A DNA stretch of 8,697 bases. It comes from CAYJXJ01 sp964374095. Lineage in GTDB: Bacteria; Elusimicrobiota; Elusimicrobia; UBA1565; UBA9628. The position numbers and the translations under genes are program-made. Location: positions 1-8,697 of the forward strand of contig CAYJXJ010000187.1 of the NCBI GenBank assembly GCA_964374095.1, read 5' to 3'. Under the pieces are notes generated by a model. It did not search any database. It was not told where the DNA came from and saw only the letters and a list, made by a program, of their open reading frames with translations. Shown here one piece after another: positions 1 through 5,504 of the stretch (positions within the stretch are counted from its first letter, which is position 1; each line of letters begins with the position of its first letter).

Positions 1-371
1 TAGAACTCGTCGAAGCGCCGGCGCCGCTGCTCCCGGGCATCCGGAGCAATGACGGGCTCCCCGGGCATCGGCGCCGGGCGGACCCCCGGAAGGGTCGCTG
101 ATTTAAGCCCCATGGCCTCGACTTGCGGCCCGGCGGCGGCCTCGGCCGCGTGCTTCTCCAGCAATTGCCTCTTGAGGAACTCAAAGCGCGCCTGGTCATC
201 GGGGGACTGGACCCAAGTCGCGGCGGGGGCGGCGCTCGCGGGCTCCTGCGGGTCGGTCTTCTCATCCCCCTCCGTGGCGGCCGGCGACCCGGTCGTGTGC
301 CCGCGGTGGGCTTCCGGGCCGGTGGAGGCCCACGTCAGCGCGGCCAGGACCAGCCATAGCGGGGTAGGCAT
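1..371 (-). CDS. Small predicted exported protein, 3' end outside the window
   Basis: I do not recognise this protein. The frame is open from an ATG at 371 to the left edge: 123 codons, then two bases TA, so the next codon is either a stop or Tyr. The N-terminus (MPTPLWLVLAALTWAS) is hydrophobic like a secretion signal but lacks the usual basic residues, so export is only probable. Next comes a low-complexity stretch rich in Pro, Ala, Glu and Thr, then a charged, probably helical segment (ARFEFLKRQLLEKHAAEAAA, about residues 61-80), and an Arg-rich end (REQRRRRFDEF). No cysteine is visible. It lies 8 bases downstream of the kinase stop codon with a good Shine-Dalgarno that overlaps that stop, so it is almost certainly in the kinase operon and translationally coupled. 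It could be an accessory protein or substrate of the kinase, but nothing in it shows that. Confidence 0.7.
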   Translation of the reverse strand, partial: MPTPLWLVLAALTWASTGPEAHRGHTTGSPAATEGDEKTDPQEPASAAPAATWVQSPDDQARFEFLKRQLLEKHAAEAAAGPQVEAMGLKSATLPGVRPAPMPGEPVIAPDAREQRRRRFDEF

Positions 372-376
372 GGCTG

Positions 377-381
377 CTCCT
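377..381 (-). promoter_or_regulatory. Ribosome binding site overlapping the kinase stop codon
   Basis: On the minus strand AGGAG is followed by a 5-base spacer (CAGCC) and then the ATG at 371. Its first two bases are the last two of the kinase TAG stop (382-380). This supports the start of the downstream gene and suggests translational coupling to the kinase. Confidence 0.75.
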
Positions 382-2803
382 AAGCGCCTCCGCCGGAGCC
401 CAGGGATTCCACCGCAGCACGGAGCTCCGCGGCGGTCCGGAACCTCCGGTCCGGGTCCGGAGCCAGGGCCTTGGCGATCACCGCGTCCAGGCCGGGGGGG
501 ACGCCGCCGTTGACCTGTTGCGACACGGGCACGAACCGGCCGTTGAGCTTGTTGAGCAGCATGCCGGCGCCTTGCCCCTGAAACGGAAGCTTGCCGCAGA
601 GCATCTCGTAAAAACAGATGCCCAAAGCGTAAACGTCGGACTCCGGCCTCACGTTGCCCTGCTCCTGCTCCGGCGCCATGTAAGGCGGGGTCCCCACCAC
701 GGTGTTGGTCATCAGGCGCGTGGCGGCCTCCTTGGCCTGCCGGGCCACTCCGAAATCCATGACCTTGGCCGAACCGTCGGTCATAACCATGATGTTGGAG
801 GGCTTGATGTCGCGGTGGATCACGCGGTTGCGGTGGGCGTAGTCGACGGCCCCGCAGGCGTCCCGGATCAGGCGCGCGGCCGCGGCGAACTGCAATACCC
901 CCTTCTCCTGGAGGACCGCCGAGAGCGGTTTGCCCTCGGCGTACTCGAAGATGAGGTAGACCTCGCCGTCCTCCTCGACGATGGAATAGATGTCCACGAT
1001 GTTGGGGTGGTGGAGGGACGCCACCGTCTTGGCCTCCTGGACGAAGCGCTCCCGCTCGCGGCGGTCCAAGCGGATCTCATCGCGCATTTTCTTGATGGCC
1101 ACGGGGCGGTCGAGGGAGGTATCGCGCGCTTGATAGACCACCCCCATCCCGCCGATGCCGAGCTCCCGCACCAGCTCGTACTGCCCCCAGACCCCCAAGG
1201 GCCTCGTCCCGGACTCGGAAGCCCGCGGGGACAGGCGCCGCGCCGTGCTGCGAAGGGTCTCCCGGAACGAGGACGAAAAGACGTGGAGCAAGCCCAGCGC
1301 GACCAGGCCGCCGCCGGAAACGGCCAAGACCACCAGGGACATGAAGCGCTTGCGGCGCGTGGGCGCCGGCCGGGCCGCGGGGGCTCCCGCCTGGGCCGCC
1401 GGAGCGTCGTCGAAAAGGAAGAGGAGGTCGGATTCCTCCGGGGCTTGCAGCGCCGCTTCAGCGCGCTCGCGGAAGCGCGGGTCGATCGCCGCCGACCTCT
1501 GCAGCGACGCCAGCATGCCCTCCCTGTCCTTGAGGCCGGCCAGGGCGAAGGCCCGGTTCTGATAAGCGAAGGGGTTTTCCGGCTCCCGCTCCAGGGTGCT
1601 GTTGGCATCGGCCAGCCCTTCGCGGTACTTTCGCATCTTGTTGAACGCCCAGGACCGGCTCTGCAAAGCCGGAGTGTTGCCGGGGGCCAGGGCCAGGGCG
1701 AAGCTCGCGTCGTAGACCGCGTCGTTGAAGCGGCCCAGCTTGTTGTGGGCGATGGCCCGGTAGTTCCAGGCCTGGGCGTTCTGCTGGTTGATCGCGATGG
1801 CCTGGGAAGCCGTGTCGCGGGCGCGGACGTAATCCTGGAGTCCCAGGGCCGAAGCCGCCTGCTTGGTCAGGACGGCCGAGCGCTCCGCTCCCGACATCGC
1901 GGCCGTGGCGTGGCGGCCGGCGGCCTCCGCGATCTGCGCGGGGGAGGCGCCGGGGCTTGAGCCGGCGGCCAGGACGGCTCCGGCGCCGCCGGCCGGGGCC
2001 CCGCCGATGGCCGCCGCGGCTTCGGCCGAGGAGCCTCCGGCCATCGCCGAGGGCAGGCTCACCGTCCCCACGCGGTCCTGGGAAAGTCGGCTGACCGCCT
2101 TGGCGGCCGCGTTGTTGGGGTCAAGCTCGAGGGCTTTGGACGCGGCCGAGAAGGCCAGCGTGTAGTCCCCCAGGTTGTTGGCCGCGGCGCCATGGAGGGC
2201 GTAGGTCTTGGCGTCCCCGGCGCCGAGTTCGATGGCGCGATTGGAGTCGAAGTAGCAGTCCCGGAAGTTCCCTTCCAGGCAGCCCAACTCCGCGCTGTCG
2301 GTCCAGCCCTTCGGGTCCCCCTGCCGCCTCTCCTTGTTGCGGCGGTTCCACTCCTTGAGCACGGCGCTGGTGGGGTTGGCGGGATCGTAGCCCCCGCCCC
2401 CTTCGACCGACCCCCTCATGCGCTTGATGGCCTCCATGAGGCGGCCGTGGTATAGCTCCCTCACCCGCGCGGTCTCAATAGAGTCGATCAGGCTGAAAAG
2501 CCCCCCGACGTCGGAGGCCCCCCCTCGACCCGCGTTTTCAGCTTGCCGCAGAAGGATCTCCGCGCGCTGGAGGGTCTTGAACTCATCGCCGGACTTGCCC
2601 GTGGTCCCGGACCCCTCATTTCCCCCCTTATCCACGATCTTGGGGGTCTGGTTCTCATCCCCGGCCGTACCGGTCAGCGTCGTGAGCGCGGCGCCATCGG
2701 GTTTGGGCGCCGGGATCTTGCCGTCATCGGCTCGGGCCGCGGCGGAACCAGCCCCTATCAAAAGGGCGGCGAACGCCGCCGACGCCATCCTTCGCGCGCT
2801 CAT
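380..2803 (-). CDS. Membrane Ser/Thr protein kinase with N-terminal TPR ectodomain
   Basis: This is an 807-residue Hanks-type Ser/Thr kinase. Residues 1-25 look like a Sec signal (MSARR, then an Ala/Leu/Gly core, AAARA|DD). Residues 26-75 are low complexity. Six TPR-like repeats occupy about 170-237 (two) and 315-448 (four), with an Ala/Gly-rich linker between. A single membrane helix lies at about 487-509, after RRKR. The C-terminal kinase domain (about 541-800) has the Gly loop GIGGMGVVY (549-557), Lys571 in VAIKK, probable helix-C Glu590, HRDIKPSN (663-670, catalytic Asp665), DFG (683-685), APE (710-712) and Asp723, so it should be active. A cleaved signal plus one helix puts the TPRs in the periplasm and the kinase in the cytoplasm, the reverse order of PknB/PrkC. 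The ectodomain has exactly two cysteines, C175 and C183. Start: GGAGG lies 5 bases before the ATG. It is the first gene of a two-gene operon. The ligand and targets are unknown. Confidence 0.95.
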   Translation of the reverse strand: MSARRMASAAFAALLIGAGSAAARADDGKIPAPKPDGAALTTLTGTAGDENQTPKIVDKGGNEGSGTTGKSGDEFKTLQRAEILLRQAENAGRGGASDVGGLFSLIDSIETARVRELYHGRLMEAIKRMRGSVEGGGGYDPANPTSAVLKEWNRRNKERRQGDPKGWTDSAELGCLEGNFRDCYFDSNRAIELGAGDAKTYALHGAAANNLGDYTLAFSAASKALELDPNNAAAKAVSRLSQDRVGTVSLPSAMAGGSSAEAAAAIGGAPAGGAGAVLAAGSSPGASPAQIAEAAGRHATAAMSGAERSAVLTKQAASALGLQDYVRARDTASQAIAINQQNAQAWNYRAIAHNKLGRFNDAVYDASFALALAPGNTPALQSRSWAFNKMRKYREGLADANSTLEREPENPFAYQNRAFALAGLKDREGMLASLQRSAAIDPRFRERAEAALQAPEESDLLFLFDDAPAAQAGAPAARPAPTRRKRFMSLVVLAVSGGGLVALGLLHVFSSSFRETLRSTARRLSPRASESGTRPLGVWGQYELVRELGIGGMGVVYQARDTSLDRPVAIKKMRDEIRLDRRERERFVQEAKTVASLHHPNIVDIYSIVEEDGEVYLIFEYAEGKPLSAVLQEKGVLQFAAAARLIRDACGAVDYAHRNRVIHRDIKPSNIMVMTDGSAKVMDFGVARQAKEAATRLMTNTVVGTPPYMAPEQEQGNVRPESDVYALGICFYEMLCGKLPFQGQGAGMLLNKLNGRFVPVSQQVNGGVPPGLDAVIAKALAPDPDRRFRTAAELRAAVESLGSGGGA

Positions 2804-2829
2804 TCCTGCCTCCGGTAAAAATTCATTAA

Positions 2830-2858
2830 AGTGTAGCCCCGGCCCCTTGACTTGTCAA
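2830..2858 (-). promoter_or_regulatory. Sigma70-type promoter of the kinase operon
   Basis: The minus strand reads TTGACA (2858-2853, perfect -35), a 17-base spacer, and TACACT (2835-2830, 4 of 6 matches at -10). The predicted start is near 2823, giving a leader of about 20 bases that holds the GGAGG ribosome binding site (2813-2809). The -35 box abuts that of the divergent promoter. Confidence 0.75.
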
Positions 2859-2875
2859 GCTCGGCGGCCTATACT
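2847..2875 (+). promoter_or_regulatory. Sigma70-type promoter of the 109-residue exported protein
   Basis: The plus strand reads TTGACT (2847-2852, 5 of 6), a 17-base spacer, and TATACT (2870-2875, 5 of 6). The predicted start is near 2882, with a leader of about 27 bases. Its -35 box touches the kinase promoter's -35 box. The two form the 14-base palindrome CTTGACTTGTCAAG at 2846-2859. Confidence 0.8.
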
Positions 2876-2896
2876 TAATCGAGAATTTACCGAGAT

Positions 2897-2903
2897 GAGG
2901 TGA
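2897..2903 (+). promoter_or_regulatory. Ribosome binding site deciding the start at 2909
   Basis: GAGGTGA lies 5 bases before ATG 2909. A possible upstream GTG start at 2900 falls inside this site, so it cannot be served by it. The ATG is therefore preferred. Confidence 0.75.
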
Positions 2904-2908
2904 TCCTT

Positions 2909-3238
2909 ATGAAAAGGCTCTTGGCGGCGTCGGCATTCGCGCTGGGCTGGGTCCTCCCGGGCTTGGTCAACGCCGTCGCCGAGACGCGGCATGACCGCTA
3001 CCAGCGGCAACTGCTCGCGGAGGCGCTCCAGGGAGCGGACAGGACGCTCTGCGCGGGCGTGGGCGCGGTGGGAACTGCCGCTTACAACATGTGCCATGTC
3101 ACGCGGCTCTTCGTCCGCGACATCAACCGCGGGCAGGTGCAAGGCTTCCCTCCGGCGACCAACACCCGCTATGCGCGAAGCTCCGCCGAGGCGGATTTGA
3201 TCTATGACGAGATGATCCGCCAGCTCGGACCAGGCTGA
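2909..3238 (+). CDS. Small exported protein of unknown family, one cysteine pair
   Basis: This 109-residue protein belongs to no family I recognise. A clear Sec signal peptide (MKRLLAASAFALGWVLPGLV, with cleavage probably after NAVA at 24) is followed by a mature region of about 85 residues. The mature part starts with a basic, probably helical stretch (ETRHDRYQRQLLAEALQ), has two cysteines (C48 and C62) that could form one disulfide, and ends in a second probable helix (EADLIYDEMIRQLG). There is no lipobox and no further membrane segment. It has its own strong promoter and ribosome binding site, divergent from the kinase. The shared control region suggests linked regulation, possibly of the kinase and a periplasmic partner, but this is inference. 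An in-frame GTG at 2900 would add three residues and is less likely. Confidence 0.8.
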   Translation: MKRLLAASAFALGWVLPGLVNAVAETRHDRYQRQLLAEALQGADRTLCAGVGAVGTAAYNMCHVTRLFVRDINRGQVQGFPPATNTRYARSSAEADLIYDEMIRQLGPG

Positions 3239-3441
3239 CGTCGGGTCCGGACGCGCGCGGCGCCGCCCGGGCGGGGCGGGGGGGGCCCCCGGTTTGGCGG
3301 CCTGTGCCCAAAGGCCATACCCCAGGGACAGCACGCAGGCGAAGNNNNNNNNNNCCACCTGCCCCCCGGCTGGCTGGGGCACCGGCCGCGGCGGGCGCCC
3401 GCGGGGTCGCCGCGCCGCGCCGCGCTTTTGCGGGGCTGGGC
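3239..3441. other. GC-extreme convergent intergenic region with an assembly gap
   Basis: This lies between the convergent ends of the 109-residue and 304-residue genes. It contains runs of G and C (eight G's followed by five C's near 3282-3294), short GC-rich inverted repeats (for example GCGGGCGCCCGC, 3391-3402) and ten N's at 3345-3354. I see no intrinsic terminator with a convincing T tract and no well-supported gene. On the minus strand, 3344-3239 encodes a signal-peptide-like stretch, treated as a separate finding. Confidence 0.8.
3345..3354. other. Assembly gap of ten N's
   Basis: Ten unresolved bases lie in the most GC-rich part of the window. Its true length may differ from ten, and the sequence on either side could include missing coding DNA. 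Confidence 0.97.
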
Positions 3442-4356
3442 CTAGCGGCCGATCGCGAGGCTAGAGCCCGGCTGGTAGGCGACCTTCTCGGTCTCGCCCA
3501 CCTTTTGCAGCTTGTCCGTGGAGATCTTGCTCAGGCGCTTGAAGGACCACTCCACGTAGTACTTCTTGCCCGCCTCGACCTTCTGGGAGAACTCCCCCGC
3601 ATAGTTGAGGAAGTTCACGGCGTAGCGCTCCGCGGTCTCCATCCGGATCTCTTTTTCGAGAAGGGTCGGATCGAACCAGTTCGGGACATCCCGGCGAAGC
3701 TTGAGGACGAGCACCGTCTGCTCCCCGGCGTAATAGGACGCCCATCTGTCCCGCAGGGTCAGGTTCAACCCCGAGGAAAGGGACTCGGCCACGATCCCGG
3801 CCGGATCGGGGCGCATGCGGATCTTCTTGATCGGCGAAAGGACGAGATCGCCGTCGCGGCTGCCGCCCGCCACGAGCTTGTAGTCGTAGGCGGTCTCCCG
3901 GTCGTAGATGTCGAGCCAGGGGCCGTCCAGGCAGACCTCGAAGCGGTCGAACTCCCAGGGCAGCAGGGGCTGGCGGTCGCGCAGGGTGATCTGGACCCGC
4001 TCCCGGTAGGTAAAGCCCGGACGCTCATGACAATGCTGCCCGCCGTTGGGGCCGCTCGGGTAGCACTCCTCGATCCACTCCGTGCTGCGCAGCCACACGG
4101 CCTCGGACACCGGCGCGTCGTTGGGCCCGAAGGTGAAGCGCGCGCAGTCCCGCTCGGTGCGCCGGTAGAGCGGGCGCGCGGACACATGGTCGGCGGCCAG
4201 CTTCTTCTCAGCGGCTTGGGACTTGGCTTCCTTTAGAAACGCCTTGACGTCGATTCCCTGGTCGAACTTCAGCTCCGGCAGCTCGGCGCGGGCCGGTGTT
4301 CCCAGCGGCGCGATCAGGGCGGTCGCCGCGAGGACGGCAGTCAGGAACTTCTTCAT
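3442..4356 (-). CDS. Exported protein of unknown family, four cysteines
   Basis: This 304-residue protein has a textbook Sec signal (MKKFLTAVLAATALIAPLGT, PARA|ELPEL, cleavage after 24). I do not recognise the family. The mature protein begins with a charged helical region (about 35-55). It then alternates polar and aromatic residues in a pattern that suggests mostly beta strands (for example RERVQITLRD, DLVLSPIKKIRMR, QTVLVLKLRRD, KKYYVEWSFKRL). It has four cysteines (C71, C98, C109, C142), enough for two disulfides, and no lipobox, membrane helix or evident catalytic motif. Start: the frame is open to 4395, but ATG 4356 has GGAGGTG 8 bases upstream and begins the signal peptide. It has its own extended -10 promoter and so is probably transcribed separately from the radical SAM gene upstream. 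A periplasmic or surface beta-rich protein is the most I can say. Confidence 0.85.
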   Translation of the reverse strand: MKKFLTAVLAATALIAPLGTPARAELPELKFDQGIDVKAFLKEAKSQAAEKKLAADHVSARPLYRRTERDCARFTFGPNDAPVSEAVWLRSTEWIEECYPSGPNGGQHCHERPGFTYRERVQITLRDRQPLLPWEFDRFEVCLDGPWLDIYDRETAYDYKLVAGGSRDGDLVLSPIKKIRMRPDPAGIVAESLSSGLNLTLRDRWASYYAGEQTVLVLKLRRDVPNWFDPTLLEKEIRMETAERYAVNFLNYAGEFSQKVEAGKKYYVEWSFKRLSKISTDKLQKVGETEKVAYQPGSSLAIGR

Positions 4357-4364
4357 TTGAGGGG

Positions 4365-4371
4365 CACCTCC
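4365..4371 (-). promoter_or_regulatory. Ribosome binding site GGAGGTG, start-deciding
   Basis: The minus-strand GGAGGTG lies 8 bases before ATG 4356. It begins directly after the last base of a leader hairpin, so access to it may depend on RNA folding. Confidence 0.8.
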
Positions 4372-4393
4372 GCATAGGCGTAAGGACCTATGC
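4372..4393 (-). promoter_or_regulatory. Leader hairpin adjoining the ribosome binding site
   Basis: On the minus strand, GCATAGG, an 8-base loop TCCTTACG and CCTATGC form a perfect 7-bp stem. It would start about 5 bases from the predicted RNA 5' end and stop one base before the ribosome binding site. That position is typical of 5' stabilising or translation-modulating hairpins. Confidence 0.55.
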
Positions 4394-4404
4394 ACGATGG
4401 GCCG

Positions 4405-4413
4405 ATTGTACCA
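4405..4413 (-). promoter_or_regulatory. Extended -10 promoter of the 304-residue exported protein
   Basis: The minus strand reads TGG followed by TACAAT (5 of 6 matches), an extended -10 element. No good -35 box is visible. The predicted start is near 4398, giving a leader of about 42 bases. Confidence 0.55.
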
Positions 4414-4428
4414 TATCGAAGGGCCCAG

Positions 4429-4443
4429 AAGGACCGGGTCCTT
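4429..4443 (-). terminator. Weak candidate hairpin at the end of the radical SAM gene
   Basis: AAGGAC-CCG-GTCCTT on the minus strand forms a 6-bp stem overlapping the TAA stop. No T tract follows, so intrinsic termination is doubtful. It may be only a small structure at the 3' end of the message. Confidence 0.25.
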
Positions 4444-5461
4444 AGGCCGGGACGGCGGTTTTCTTGGGGGAGGACGGCCCGGCGGATGGCTTTGACTGCT
4501 TCTTGGACAGCATTCCCGCGGCCAGCCTGACGCTCGCGCCGAAGGTCTGCAAGGGCTCTCCCAGGGTGTGCGAGACCAGGCGCACGCAGCCCAAGGAACA
4601 GCCGGCTTCGCATGGCTTATGGACGTTGTTGGCGCGAAGCTGCTCGAAGCTCATGGCGTCCAGCGCGTAGCGGTAGCCCCGCTGCTGGGCGCACCATTGC
4701 ACGGCGCCCTGGGAGTTGACGTATAGGAACTTGAACCCGGACAGGCACTTCCATGAGCGTGAAAAATCGCCCCGGAGCATCTCCTCGAGGTGCCGGCCGT
4801 AAAAGTTCACGCCCTCGAAGACCCCGTAGCGGCGCAGGAGCTCCAGGAACTTCTCTCCGCGGATGGCGATCTGCCCGCCCGGGCCGTGCTGGACCGAGAA
4901 GCCGAAGGCAAACGGGAGGTCGTTGAGAAGGCGCCGAAATTCATCGTAATCCGCGAAGGTCTGCTCCGAAAGGACCGTCTGGATCTCCACCTGGAACTTG
5001 GCCTCTTCGGCGAGCATCTTGAGGCGGGGCAGGACGGACTTGAGGGATTTCTGAGAGACCGCGGTCGGGGCAATGGAATCAACGGATACCTGCATAAAAT
5101 CGAGGCCCGCGGCATTGAGCTCCCTGACGGCCTGGGGCGTCAGAAGGAACCCATTGGTGATAATTGTGCACAGGTTGGAACCCCGGCGCTTTGACTTCAC
5201 ATGTCGCACCAGGTCCGAAATGCTCGGATGCATCATGGTCTCGCCGCCGAGGAAGTCATAGACGAGGACGCCCAAGTCGTCGAGGCGGTCGATCCGGCGC
5301 CGCAACTCCTCCCGGGGGATGATGGGCGCCCCCGGCGTGTATTCGTCGCAGTAGGAGCAGGTCAGGTTGCAGTCGTCGGTCACCACGACCTGGGCGTAGA
5401 AGGGGCGGGAATCGAAGACGCGCTTGGCGCCGGTCAAGACGAAACGTAAATCGACTCCCAT
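4442..5461 (-). CDS. Radical SAM protein with SPASM/twitch-like cysteines
   Basis: This 339-residue radical SAM enzyme has the cluster motif CxxxCxxC as C31, C35, C38 (CNLTCSYC), with GGE at 72-74 for SAM binding. A C-terminal auxiliary-cluster region contains C239-x12-G-x4-C257 (the CX9-15GX4C pattern of SPASM and twitch domains), followed by C284, C288 and C292 with x3 spacing. It should therefore carry a second iron-sulfur cluster. The C-terminus (about 318-339) is a basic Lys/Pro/Ser tail. Start: the frame is open to 5590, but the extension would overlap the divergent gene. ATG 5461 lies about 12 bases from the predicted transcript start and has no Shine-Dalgarno. SPASM/twitch relatives modify peptides, proteins or small molecules. 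No precursor peptide is seen nearby, so the substrate is unknown. An HpnH-like lipid enzyme is possible but not supported by a specific motif. Confidence 0.9.
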   Translation of the reverse strand: MGVDLRFVLTGAKRVFDSRPFYAQVVVTDDCNLTCSYCDEYTPGAPIIPREELRRRIDRLDDLGVLVYDFLGGETMMHPSISDLVRHVKSKRRGSNLCTIITNGFLLTPQAVRELNAAGLDFMQVSVDSIAPTAVSQKSLKSVLPRLKMLAEEAKFQVEIQTVLSEQTFADYDEFRRLLNDLPFAFGFSVQHGPGGQIAIRGEKFLELLRRYGVFEGVNFYGRHLEEMLRGDFSRSWKCLSGFKFLYVNSQGAVQWCAQQRGYRYALDAMSFEQLRANNVHKPCEAGCSLGCVRLVSHTLGEPLQTFGASVRLAAGMLSKKQSKPSAGPSSPKKTAVPA

Positions 5462-5475
5462 GGCGGGCTGTGCGA

Positions 5476-5488
5476 TGGTATAATACCA
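5476..5488. promoter_or_regulatory. Palindromic bidirectional extended -10 promoter
   Basis: TGGTATAATACCA is a perfect palindrome around its central A. On plus it reads TGG-TATAAT (consensus -10 at 5479-5484, start near 5491). On minus it reads TGG-TATTAT (5 of 6, 5485-5480, start near 5473). It would fire the 222-residue gene to the right and the radical SAM gene to the left. Neither direction has a recognisable -35 box, as expected for extended -10 promoters. Confidence 0.75.
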
Positions 5489-5504
5489 AAAATACCCTCT
5501 CCCC

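Noticed and set aside
518..1960. Long plus-strand open frame of 480 codons
   Set aside because: It is antisense to the intact TPR-kinase gene. It is open only because GC-rich codons leave few stops on the opposite strand, and it has no domain, signal or ribosome binding site.
2855..3382. Minus-strand 175-codon frame through the N gap
   Set aside because: Most of it is antisense to the 109-residue gene and it spans unresolved bases. Only the signal-like segment next to the gap is kept, as a finding.
3304..4236. Plus-strand 310-codon frame across the N gap
   Set aside because: It is antisense to the 304-residue exported protein gene, which has a clear signal peptide, ribosome binding site and promoter.
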